Source: Nocardioides sp. YR527
GTDB lineage: Bacteria; Actinomycetota; Actinomycetes; Propionibacteriales; Nocardioidaceae
Length of the DNA: 64,000 nucleotides
Direction: 5' to 3'
Assembly: GCF_900101045.1 (NCBI RefSeq)
Contig: NZ_FNFN01000004.1
Location: forward strand, 434,001-498,000
The translations under genes were made by a program, and so were the position numbers. This document shows positions 8,087-17,000 of the stretch, in pieces; the first letter of the stretch is position 1, and each line of letters begins with the position of its first letter. The notes under the pieces are model-generated. The model made no database searches, was not told where the DNA came from, and was given only the letters and a program-made list of their open reading frames with translations.

Positions 8087-9838
8087 GTGGGACGTACGCC
8101 ACCACGGCCACGCCGTCCACGAGATGACGCGGCAGAGAAGACGCTGAGCAACACACCGCTCGACGAGCTGTTGACCGAAGTGCTCGACCGGGTCACCGTC
8201 GCTCGAGACGAGCAGGTGCGGTGGAGGCTGCTGCTCGACGCTATCGTCACGATGGGCGCCGGGTTGTCGATCGACGACCTGTTGAACCGGATCGTGGAAG
8301 TCGCCAAGGCGCTGGCCGGGGCGAAGTACGCGGCGCTCGGGGTCCTGGCGAGCGGCGGCGAGCGGCGGTTGCGGTTGTTCATCACCCGCGGTCTCACCCC
8401 CGAGCAGGAGCTCCGGATCGGAGACCTGCCCACCGGGCACGGTCTGCTCGGCCTGCTCATCGACCATCCGGAGCCGGTCCGTCTGCACGACATCGAGGAG
8501 CATCCGGCCTCCTACGGGTTCCCCGCGCACCATCCGCCGATGCGCTCCTTCCTGGGTGTACCCGTCCGCATCGGTGAGAAGGTGTTCGGCAACCTCTACC
8601 TCACCGAGAAGACCGACGGCGCGGAGTTCACCGACCAGGACGAGAGCATCGTGGTCGCCCTGGCAGCGGCTGCCGGCGTCGCGATCGAGAACGCCCTGCT
8701 GGCCGAGGAGGCCGCGCGCCGCAGTCGCTGGCTCGATGCGCGCGCCGAGATCACCAATGCACTCATGGGGGACATCGACCGCGGCACCGCCCTTCAGCTC
8801 GTGGTCGACCGGGCTCGTGAGATCTCGGGCGCCGACGTCGCCTGGATCGTGACGGGGCCCGCTGCCGACCGTCTGCGGGTGGAGGTGGTCTCCGGCACCG
8901 ATGTCGACGTCGACGAGCTGAAGCGTGCCCCGCTGCGAGAGTCGGTCGCGGGACGGGCGATCAGCGACGGCGTGCCGATGGTGGTGGAGGACATCGCGAG
9001 CGCCGCCGCGGGTGGAAGTGCCGCGGCGGTCATCGACATGAGCGACCTGGGCCCCGGCGTGCTCGTGCCGCTGGGACGTACCGACCCGTCGGAGGAGATG
9101 AACGCGGTGGGCGTCCTCGCCCTGACGTGGCGGCGGGCGAACGCCGAGCAGGCCCAGAACATCGACCTGGCCGTCGCTGACGCGTTCGCGGGCCAGGTGG
9201 CGCTGGCCATCCGACTGGCTCAGGACCGTGAGGGGCGGCAGCGACTGGCCGTCTACGACGACCGTGACCGGATCGGTCGCGACCTGCACGACATCGTGAT
9301 CCAGCGGCTCTTCGTCATCGGCCTACGTCTCCAGGGTGGCCTCAACCTGGCCGAGAACCCGAAGCTGCGCGCCCGCCTGGACCAGGCGGTCGAGGACATC
9401 GACGACACCATCCGCGATCTCCGGCGAGCGGTCTTCGAGCTCGGCGCCCCCGCCCACAGCGGTGACATCCAGTCCCAGGTCACCGATCTGGTCAACCGGG
9501 CGGCGGCATCCCTCAAGTTCCGCCCGCGCCTCGACTTCCGCGGTCCGATCCGGCTGCGGACCTCACCCGAGCTGGCCAAGGACGTCGTCGCCGTCCTCGG
9601 CGAAGCGCTGTCGAACACGGTGCGTCACGCGGACGCGAGCGAGGTGGAGGTGTCGCTCTCCGCCGCCGACGACCTCGTGCTTCGCGTGCGCGACGATGGG
9701 CGAGGCATTCCCGAGGACGCGATGGAGAGCGGTCTGGCGAACATGCGCCATCGAGCCGAGGTCCACGGGGGCCGGTGCACCGTGGAGCCGGCGACCCCGA
9801 AGGGGACCTTGGTGGAGTGGTCGGTTCCGCTGGGCTGA
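8087..9838 (+). CDS. dosS: DosS/DevS-type GAF-GAF sensor histidine kinase
   Basis: A 583-residue soluble kinase with GTG start. Two GAF domains (about 60-205 and 225-375) precede a HisKA_3 dimerisation domain with the phospho-histidine H401 in RDLHD and a C-terminal ATPase domain (N-box near ALSNTVRHA, G-box DDGRGIPED). In the first GAF the segment AHHPPMRSFLG places a histidine at 149, the position I recall as the proximal haem ligand of M. tuberculosis DosS, so haem-based oxygen/NO/CO sensing is likely. It is paired with dosR immediately upstream. Confidence 0.92.
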   Translation: MGRTPPRPRRPRDDAAEKTLSNTPLDELLTEVLDRVTVARDEQVRWRLLLDAIVTMGAGLSIDDLLNRIVEVAKALAGAKYAALGVLASGGERRLRLFITRGLTPEQELRIGDLPTGHGLLGLLIDHPEPVRLHDIEEHPASYGFPAHHPPMRSFLGVPVRIGEKVFGNLYLTEKTDGAEFTDQDESIVVALAAAAGVAIENALLAEEAARRSRWLDARAEITNALMGDIDRGTALQLVVDRAREISGADVAWIVTGPAADRLRVEVVSGTDVDVDELKRAPLRESVAGRAISDGVPMVVEDIASAAAGGSAAAVIDMSDLGPGVLVPLGRTDPSEEMNAVGVLALTWRRANAEQAQNIDLAVADAFAGQVALAIRLAQDREGRQRLAVYDDRDRIGRDLHDIVIQRLFVIGLRLQGGLNLAENPKLRARLDQAVEDIDDTIRDLRRAVFELGAPAHSGDIQSQVTDLVNRAAASLKFRPRLDFRGPIRLRTSPELAKDVVAVLGEALSNTVRHADASEVEVSLSAADDLVLRVRDDGRGIPEDAMESGLANMRHRAEVHGGRCTVEPATPKGTLVEWSVPLG

Positions 9839-9842
9839 CCGG

Positions 9843-10901
9843 TCACGCTCTGCTGAGGTCGGCCTCGTCGCCGAGCATCACGACCTTCATCGCACCGGTC
9901 TCCTGGGCGTCGGCGAAGATGTCGTACGCCTCCTGGATCTCACCCAGCCCGAACCGGTGGGTCACCAGGTCGGGCAGCGTGATCCGCCCCGCGGCGACCA
10001 TGGACAGCAGCATCGGTGTCGAGCTGGTGTCGACCAGGCCGGTGGTGATCGTGACGTCCCGGTCCCACAGCGATTCCAGGCTGAGGACGGCGCTGCGGCC
10101 GTGGACACCGACGTTCGCGACCCGTCCGCAGGGGCGGACCAGCTCGGCGCACAGCTCGAAGGTCTCGGGAACGCCCACGGCCTCGATGCTGACGTCGACG
10201 CCGTCGGGAGTGTTGTCCCGGACCCAGGCGCGCGCCTCCTCCGCACCGGCCAGGGTCACCTCGGCGCCGTACACCTCGGCGGTCTTGCGTCGGGTCGGGG
10301 CCGGGTCCACCACGACGATGCGCAGCGGACCATAGAGCCGTGAGGTCGCGACCGCGGCCAACCCGATGGGACCGGCCCCGACGATCAGGACGGTGTCACC
10401 GGGCCCCACCGAGCCGTTGCGTACGCCGACCTCGAAGGACGTCGGCAGGATGTCGGCCAGCAGGACAGCCGTCGCGTCGTCGACCTCGCGGGGCAGGTGG
10501 TGCAGCGAGTGGTCGGCGAACGGCACCCGGACACGCTCGGCCTGGGTACCGTGGATCAGGTGTCCGAGCACCCAGCCACCGCCGCCTATGCACCGGCCGT
10601 AGCTGCCGGACCGGCAGTAGCGGCAGCGCCCGCAGCTGCTGATGCAGGAGATGAGCACGCGGTCACCGGGCGCGAAGTCGCGAACGCCGGCCCCGGTCTG
10701 CTCGATCACCCCGACGGCCTCGTGGCCGAGCACGGTGCCAGGGGAGACGCTCGGCACGTCACCTTTGAGGATGTGCAGATCGGTGCCGCAGATCGTCACG
10801 GCGTCGACGCGGATGACGGCATCCTCGGAGTCCGTGATGACGGGATCGGGGACCTCGGTCCACTTTCGGGATCCCGGGCCGTCGTAGACGAGTGCTTTCA
10901 T
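9843..10901 (-). CDS. Zinc-dependent alcohol dehydrogenase
   Basis: A 352-residue medium-chain dehydrogenase. CGTDLHILKG (catalytic Zn ligand), GHEAVG and the structural zinc cysteines of CGRCRYCRSGSYGRC are all present. The Rossmann loop is VGAGPIGLAAV. The start at 10901 is fixed by GGAGGGAACC directly upstream. It probably acts on small alcohols or aldehydes with NAD. It follows the multicopper oxidase gene on the same strand, and a DosR-type box inside the end of that gene lies 82 bases before its start. Confidence 0.9.
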   Translation of the reverse strand: MKALVYDGPGSRKWTEVPDPVITDSEDAVIRVDAVTICGTDLHILKGDVPSVSPGTVLGHEAVGVIEQTGAGVRDFAPGDRVLISCISSCGRCRYCRSGSYGRCIGGGGWVLGHLIHGTQAERVRVPFADHSLHHLPREVDDATAVLLADILPTSFEVGVRNGSVGPGDTVLIVGAGPIGLAAVATSRLYGPLRIVVVDPAPTRRKTAEVYGAEVTLAGAEEARAWVRDNTPDGVDVSIEAVGVPETFELCAELVRPCGRVANVGVHGRSAVLSLESLWDRDVTITTGLVDTSSTPMLLSMVAAGRITLPDLVTHRFGLGEIQEAYDIFADAQETGAMKVVMLGDEADLSRA

Positions 10902-10963
10902 GGTTCCCTCCACAGGTCTGGTCTGCCTCGATCCTGTGCCTGACCGGGCCTGTGCAGGAGTGG

Positions 10964-12460
10964 TCATCGGCCACCGGTGAGAGGGCCTTGGTCCTCATAG
11001 ACGAGAGCGGCCATCATCCCTGCCTCGGCGTGGTAGATGTTGTGGCAGTGCGCGGCCCAGTTGCCCGGGTTGTCGGCCTCGAGCTCGACCACCATCCGCT
11101 GCATGGGTGTGAGCAGGACGGTGTCCTTGCGCAGGCCGTTGGACAGAGCGAAGGTGTGGCCGTGCAGGTGCACGGGGTGGGTCATCATCGTCATGTTGGT
11201 CATCTGCACCGCAACCCGCTTGCCGGGCTCGATCGCGATCGGCTCGTTCTCGCCGTAGGGCGCGCCGTTGATGGCCCACTCGTAGGTGCTCATCCGCCCG
11301 CTGAGGGCGAGATCGACGCTCTGACCGATGTCCTTGTCCGGGAGGCGGGAGGAGTCGGCGGGCCGTAGCCGGGAGCCGAGGAGCACCGGACCGGTCAGCT
11401 CCCTCGACGCCGCCGCGCGCTCCGGGGTCGGGACGGGGCCCGAGCCGGTGCGGACCACGGCGAGAGCGGTGCCCTCCTTGCCGATCGGCCTGGCCACGAG
11501 CGGGAAGACGCCGTCGGCCAAGGTCACGACGACGTCGTATCGCTCACCCATCCCGATGTAGAGGGCACCCGCCTCCTGCTCCAGGACAGGGAACCCGTCG
11601 GTGTGGGTCACCGTGATCCGGTGATCGCCCAACGCGACGGCGAAGACGGTGTCGGCCGCGGCGTTGATGACCCGGATCCGGACCCGCTGCCCGGGCTCGG
11701 CCCGCAGCACGTCGGGCGCGGTGCCGAGGCGACCGTTGATCAGGAAGTGTGGGTAGGTGACGTCGCCGACGTCCCCCAAGGATGAGCCGCCCATGCCACC
11801 CATGCCGCCCATGTCGTGCATCATCCCGCCGGAGGACCGTCCGGAGGCGATGAGCTCGGCGAGCACCTCGTCGGGGGTGGTTCCGGTGCCGTCGATCCAG
11901 TCGTCGAGGACGACGATCCATTCCGCGTCGTAGGCACCCGGCTCGTGGGGGTCGTCGACGATGAGCGGGGCATAGAGGCCACGGTCGAGCTGCACGCCGA
12001 CATGCGGATGGTAGAAGTACGTGCCGGGATCGGGGGCGACGAACTCGTAGGTGAACCTCTGCCCGCTGGTCGTGGCCTTCTGGGTGAGGCCGGGCACGCC
12101 GTCGGCGGCGTTGGGCAGGGCGATCCCGTGCCAGTGGACACTCGTCTCGTCGGGCAGCTGGTTCTCGAGGGTGATCCGCACCAGGTCGCCCGCGGTCGCC
12201 CGCACCAGGGGTCCCGGCACGATGTCGTCGTACGCCCAGGTGGCAACGGTGGGCCCGCCGAGGTCGAGGGTGGTGGGCCGTGCGGTCAGGGTCTTGGCGA
12301 CCACGCTCTGGCCGGGCCTCGGCGTCAGCGCAGTCGGTGCGGGCACCACGATCCCGTTCCCGCCGGGCCTGCCGGAGCAGGCCGCGACGAGGCCTCCGGC
12401 GGCGACGGCGAGGCCGCCGCGGAGCAGGGTTCGCCTGGACACGTTCATGGTCGGTGTCAT
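10964..12460 (-). CDS. Exported multicopper oxidase
   Basis: A 498-residue laccase-like enzyme, probably oxidising Cu(I) or organic substrates outside the membrane. The N-terminus carries a Tat motif (SRRTLL) and a lipobox-like VAAC, so it is likely a Tat-exported lipoprotein. All four copper motifs are seen: HWHG, YHPHVG, HPVHLHGHTF and HCHNIYHAEAGM. A methionine-rich insert (MMHDMGGMGGMGGS) may bind copper. The ATG at 12460 has AGGAGAGGA upstream; a longer frame to 13132 runs over the divergent ATPase gene and is not supported. It follows a SHOCT protein by 23 bases and forms a copper-resistance unit with it. Confidence 0.92.
   Translation of the reverse strand: MTPTMNVSRRTLLRGGLAVAAGGLVAACSGRPGGNGIVVPAPTALTPRPGQSVVAKTLTARPTTLDLGGPTVATWAYDDIVPGPLVRATAGDLVRITLENQLPDETSVHWHGIALPNAADGVPGLTQKATTSGQRFTYEFVAPDPGTYFYHPHVGVQLDRGLYAPLIVDDPHEPGAYDAEWIVVLDDWIDGTGTTPDEVLAELIASGRSSGGMMHDMGGMGGMGGSSLGDVGDVTYPHFLINGRLGTAPDVLRAEPGQRVRIRVINAAADTVFAVALGDHRITVTHTDGFPVLEQEAGALYIGMGERYDVVVTLADGVFPLVARPIGKEGTALAVVRTGSGPVPTPERAAASRELTGPVLLGSRLRPADSSRLPDKDIGQSVDLALSGRMSTYEWAINGAPYGENEPIAIEPGKRVAVQMTNMTMMTHPVHLHGHTFALSNGLRKDTVLLTPMQRMVVELEADNPGNWAAHCHNIYHAEAGMMAALVYEDQGPLTGGR
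10983..10994 (-). promoter_or_regulatory. DosR-type box within the 3' end of the multicopper oxidase gene
   Basis: GGGCCTTGGTCC on the plus strand, one base from the perfect palindrome, overlapping the last codons of the oxidase. It lies 82 bases upstream of the alcohol dehydrogenase start at 10901, which suggests a separate, oxygen-controlled promoter for that gene. Confidence 0.5.
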
Positions 12461-12483
12461 GGTCGGTGTCCTCTCCTGTCGGG

Positions 12484-12711
12484 TCAGTGGCCGGTGGCGA
12501 TGAGCCGGCGGATTCGGCGGTACTCCTCGGCGGTGATCTCGCCGCGGGCAAGCCGGGCCTCGAGCACCTCGAGCACCTCGAGCGCGTCCGGCGCGGCGCC
12601 GGTGCGCCGTGGTCCGACGACCCAGGCGATCGCGCACGCGACCAGCACCCACAGGCCGATCAGTCCGATCAGGCCGATGGTCGTCCACAGCCACATGCCG
12701 CCCATGCCCAT
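12484..12711 (-). CDS. Small SHOCT-domain membrane protein
   Basis: A 75-residue protein: a methionine/glycine-rich start, one membrane helix (residues ~6-30), and a C-terminal SHOCT motif (RLARGEITAEEYRRIR). SHOCT segments are short oligomerisation motifs found next to many membrane domains. AGGA lies about ten bases before the ATG at 12711; a GTG one codon earlier is equally possible. It heads the SHOCT-multicopper oxidase unit and is divergent from the copper ATPase. A second, similar protein is at 20376-20639. Confidence 0.75.
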   Translation of the reverse strand: MGMGGMWLWTTIGLIGLIGLWVLVACAIAWVVGPRRTGAAPDALEVLEVLEARLARGEITAEEYRRIRRLIATGH

Positions 12712-12750
12712 CACGAGTTCGATCCTGTCGCTGGGTTCTTGAGGTCTCCG

Positions 12751-12779
12751 GGAGGTTCCATGAAGGTTTGACGAAGGTT
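12751..12779 (+). promoter_or_regulatory. Triple direct repeat in the copper-gene divergent promoter (candidate OmpR-type regulator site)
   Basis: GGAGGTT (12751), GAAGGTT (12762) and GAAGGTT (12773) repeat with exactly 11-base spacing, one helical turn. OmpR-family regulators typically bind such tandem repeats. The site lies between the SHOCT/multicopper oxidase start (12711) and the copper ATPase start (12837). The cluster's own OmpR-type regulator is encoded at 15092. Confidence 0.5.
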
Positions 12780-12836
12780 GGCCTCGCGAGCAGCGGATCA
12801 CTCGACCGGCGGTCGGCGGTGCGCGAGCATGGCTTC

Positions 12837-15056
12837 ATGAGCAGCCACGAGCACGGACCCGCAGGGGGCTCGACGCCGTTTGCCGCCGCGGAACGGATCA
12901 GGAGGTCGTCCGCCGAGGCCTCCGAGTGGACCTGCCCGATGCACCCCGAGATCCGGCGGCCCGGTCCGGGAGCGTGCCCGATCTGCGGGATGGCGCTGGA
13001 GCCGGTCACGGTGAGCCTGGACGACGGTCCGAGCGCGGAGTTGCGCGACATGACCCGCCGGCTGTGGATCAGTGTCTTGCTCAGCGTGCCGGTGGTCGTG
13101 CTGGAGATGGGCGGCCACCTCATCTCGGCCATCGGGGATCTCGTCCCGCCCCAGACGTCGAACTGGATTCAGCTCGTGCTGGCGACGCCCGTGGTGCTGT
13201 GGTGCGGCTGGCCGTTCTTCGTCCGCGCCTGGACCTCGGTGCGGACCCGGAGCCTCAACATGTTCACCCTGATCGCGATGGGCACCGGCGTGGCCTGGCT
13301 CTACAGCGTGGTCGCCACGGTCGCGCCCGGCATCTTTCCCGCCTCCTTCCGCAAGGACATGGCCGAGGGCATGGACGGTGCGGTCGATGTGTACTTCGAG
13401 GCGGCGGCCGTCATCACCGTGCTGGTCCTGGTGGGACAGGTGCTGGAGCTGCGGGCACGGGAGCAGACCTCCGGCGCCATCCGTGCTCTGCTCGACCTGG
13501 CGCCGAAGACCGCACGCCGGGTGCGTGCCGACGGCACCGACGAGGAGATCGGCCTCGGCGAGGTCCAGATCGGTGACCGGCTGCGGGTCCGCCCGGGTGA
13601 GAAGGTCCCCGTCGACGGTGCAGTCCTGGAGGGTCGTTCGGCGTTGGACGAGTCGCTGGTGACCGGCGAGTCGATGCCGGTGACCAAGGCGGCCGGCGAC
13701 GTGGTGATCGGTGGCACCATCAACACCACCGGTGCGCTGCTGATCGATGCCCAGCGGGTCGGGGCTGACACGGTGCTGTCGCGCATCGTGGTCCTGGTGG
13801 CGGAGGCCCAGCGCTCCCGAGCCCCGATCCAGCGTACCGCCGACCGGGTCGCTGGGATCTTCGTGCCGGCGGTGATCGTGATCGCGCTACTGGCCTTCGC
13901 GGTGTGGTTCCTGGTGGGACCGGACCCGAGGTTCGCCCACGGCATGATCGCCGCCGTCGCCGTCCTCATCATCGCCTGCCCATGCGCGCTGGGGCTGGCC
14001 ACCCCGATCAGCATCAAGGTGGGTGTCGGCCGTGGCGCCGAGCGCGGCGTCCTCATCAAGAACGCAGAGGCGTTGGAGCGGATGGAGAAGGTCGAGGTCG
14101 TAGTGGTCGACAAGACCGGCACTCTCACCGAGGGCCGGCCGGCAGTGACGGCGGTCGAGGTCGCCGATCCGAGCGGTCCCTCGGCCGAGGAGTTGCTGCG
14201 TCTGGCTGCTGCGGTCGAGCGCGCCTCCGAGCATCCTCTGGCCCGCGCGATCGTCGAGGCCGCGCGGGCCCGCGACCTGACCCTGACGGAGGTGACCGAC
14301 TTCGACTCATCCGTCGGACTTGGCGTGATCGGAACCGTCGAGAACCGCACGATCCGGCTCGGCAGCTCCGACTTCCTGGGCGGCGAGCATGTCGATGTCG
14401 GCCCGCTCGCCGAGGCGGCCGAGCAGCTCCGCGCTCAGGGAGCGACCGCGATCTTCCTCGCCGTGGACGAGACGGTGGCCGCCGTCCTGGCGATCGCCGA
14501 TCCGGTGAAGGCGACCACGCCCGCCGCTGTGGCCGATCTCGGGAGCCAGGGTGTGGAGGTCGTCATGCTGACCGGCGACAACCCCACGACCGCCGAGGCC
14601 GTCGCCCGTACGCTGGGGATCGAGCACGTCGAGGCCGGTGTGCTCCCGGACCGCAAGGCCGAGGTCGTCCAACGGATCCAGGCGCAGGGCAAGGTCGTCG
14701 CGATGGCCGGCGACGGTGTCAACGACGCACCGGCCCTGGCCGCCGCCGATGTCGGCCTCGCGATGAGCTCGGGCACCGACGTGGCCCTGGAGTCGGCCGG
14801 GGTCACCCTGCTCAACGGCGACCTTATGGGGATCGCCCGAGCCCGCCGCCTCTCCGCAAGGACGATGCGCAACATCCGGCAGAACCTGGTCTTCGCGTTC
14901 GTCTACAACGTCGCCGGGATCCCGATCGCGGCGGGCGTTCTCTACCCGTTCACGGGCCTCCTGCTCTCACCGATCATCGCCGCGGCGGCCATGGCGCTCT
15001 CCTCGGTGAGCGTGATCACCAACGCCCTGCGCCTACGCACCGAGCGCATCGGCTGA
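12837..15056 (+). CDS. copA: Cu(I)-exporting P1B-type ATPase
   Basis: A 739-residue heavy-metal ATPase. The N-terminus has a heavy-metal-binding domain (CPMHPEI with CPICGM, residues ~33-60) in place of an HMA domain. Then follow TGES in the actuator, the CPC transport motif (near 380), DKTGT with the phosphorylated aspartate (near 424), EHPLA for nucleotide binding and GDGVNDAPAL (near 625). The last helices carry YN and MALSS, the Cu(I)-type (IB-1) pattern. It should pump Cu(I) out of the cytoplasm. It is followed by an OmpR-type two-component pair and divergent from the multicopper oxidase. Confidence 0.92.
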   Translation: MSSHEHGPAGGSTPFAAAERIRRSSAEASEWTCPMHPEIRRPGPGACPICGMALEPVTVSLDDGPSAELRDMTRRLWISVLLSVPVVVLEMGGHLISAIGDLVPPQTSNWIQLVLATPVVLWCGWPFFVRAWTSVRTRSLNMFTLIAMGTGVAWLYSVVATVAPGIFPASFRKDMAEGMDGAVDVYFEAAAVITVLVLVGQVLELRAREQTSGAIRALLDLAPKTARRVRADGTDEEIGLGEVQIGDRLRVRPGEKVPVDGAVLEGRSALDESLVTGESMPVTKAAGDVVIGGTINTTGALLIDAQRVGADTVLSRIVVLVAEAQRSRAPIQRTADRVAGIFVPAVIVIALLAFAVWFLVGPDPRFAHGMIAAVAVLIIACPCALGLATPISIKVGVGRGAERGVLIKNAEALERMEKVEVVVVDKTGTLTEGRPAVTAVEVADPSGPSAEELLRLAAAVERASEHPLARAIVEAARARDLTLTEVTDFDSSVGLGVIGTVENRTIRLGSSDFLGGEHVDVGPLAEAAEQLRAQGATAIFLAVDETVAAVLAIADPVKATTPAAVADLGSQGVEVVMLTGDNPTTAEAVARTLGIEHVEAGVLPDRKAEVVQRIQAQGKVVAMAGDGVNDAPALAAADVGLAMSSGTDVALESAGVTLLNGDLMGIARARRLSARTMRNIRQNLVFAFVYNVAGIPIAAGVLYPFTGLLLSPIIAAAAMALSSVSVITNALRLRTERIG

Positions 15057-15091
15057 GAATGTCCGGCCGCACTGCCCCCCACACTGGACCC

Positions 15092-15825
<734 letters not shown>

Positions 15826-15829
<4 letters not shown>

Positions 15830-16944
15830 AGCGGCACACCTGGCGGATCGGCACGCGCCTGCTCCTGGCGCAGGCGCTCGTCCTGGTCGCCGCGATCCTC
15901 ACAGCGGCCGTGATCGCCGCCCTCGTCGGGCCGCCGACCTTCAACGCGCACATGCGTCGGGCCGACCGCGCACCCGACCCGTCCGAGCGCATGCATGTCG
16001 AGGAGGCCTATCGCACCGCCAGCGCGATCTCGCTCGGCCTCGCGGTCGCCGCCGCCCTCCTCATCGCCCTGCTCGTGACCTGGTACCTCACCCGCCGGTT
16101 CCAGACCCCGCTCACGGACATGACCCGCGCCGCCACCGCGATGGCGGGCGGCAGGTACGACGCCCGGGTCCCGGTCGGGGACGCCGGCCCCGAGATGGAC
16201 TCCTTGGCCGTCGCCTTCAACTCGATGGCCGGCGAGCTCGCCCGGACCGAGGACACCCGGCGCCGGCTGCTCTCGGACCTGGCTCACGAGCTGCGCACCC
16301 CCGTGGCGACGCTCGCCGCCTACCTCGAGGGACTCGAGGACGGCGTCACGCCGTGGAACGAGGAGACCCGCGCGCTGCTGGCCGACCAGGTGCACCGCCT
16401 CGACCGCCTGGCGGGCGACATCGATGCGGTGTCTCGTGCGGAGGAGGGCCGCCTGAGTCTCCACCTGGCGCCGGTTGCGGTCGCGGACCTGGTGCGGACG
16501 GCCGTTCGAGCCCAGCAAGGGGCGTACGCCGCGAAGGGTGTCGCGCTCGGCGTCGCCGGCGGACCACCCGTCGTGATCGACGCCGACGAGTCCCGACTGC
16601 TCCAGGTACTCACCAACCTGCTCGACAACGCCCGTCGGCACACGCCGGAGCACGGCAGCGTCAGCATCGCCTGGGAGATGGACCGGGAGCATGCGGACCG
16701 GCGCGTCGCGATCCGCGTCACCGACACCGGCGACGGCATCCCCGCCGTCCAGCTGCCCCACATCTTCGAACGCTTCTATCGAGGCGACAGCGCCCGCGAT
16801 CGTGAGCACCAGGGTTCCGGGATCGGCCTCACCATCAGCAGAGCTATCGCCACCGCCCACGGCGGCAGTCTGGACGCGACCAGCGGCGGACCCGGCGCCG
16901 GCTCGTCGCTGGTCCTGACCCTCCCCGCCTCACGGAGCCGGTGA
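15826..16944 (+). CDS. Membrane sensor histidine kinase
   Basis: A 372-residue kinase. Two membrane helices (~9-34 and ~65-88) bracket a short ~30-residue extracytoplasmic loop. A HAMP domain follows, then HisKA with H154 in AHELRTP and a HATPase domain (N-box LLDNARRHTPE, G-boxes TGDGIP and GSGIGL). The sensory loop is too short for a folded domain, so the signal may be sensed in the membrane. Coupled by a 4-base overlap to its regulator. Confidence 0.91.
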
Positions 16945-16946
16945 GA

Positions 16947-16958
16947 GGTCCTTCATCC
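16947..16958 (+). promoter_or_regulatory. Candidate DosR-type box (weak) before sulP
   Basis: GGTCCTTCATCC matches 9 of 12 positions of GGACCWWGGTCC and lies 43 bases before the SulP gene, the same spacing class as the perfect boxes. Degenerate in the right arm. Confidence 0.3.
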
Positions 16959-17000
16959 TGACCGCGCCGCCGGACCGGTGGCTCGTGGGACAGTGCTGCC

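Noticed and set aside
6812..9289. Minus-strand frame of 825 codons over DUF4389, dosR and dosS
   Set aside because: Antisense to three recognised genes, no motif of its own.
12461..13132. N-terminal extension of the multicopper oxidase frame
   Set aside because: It overlaps the divergent ATPase and the SHOCT gene, while a Tat signal with a good ribosome site starts at 12460.
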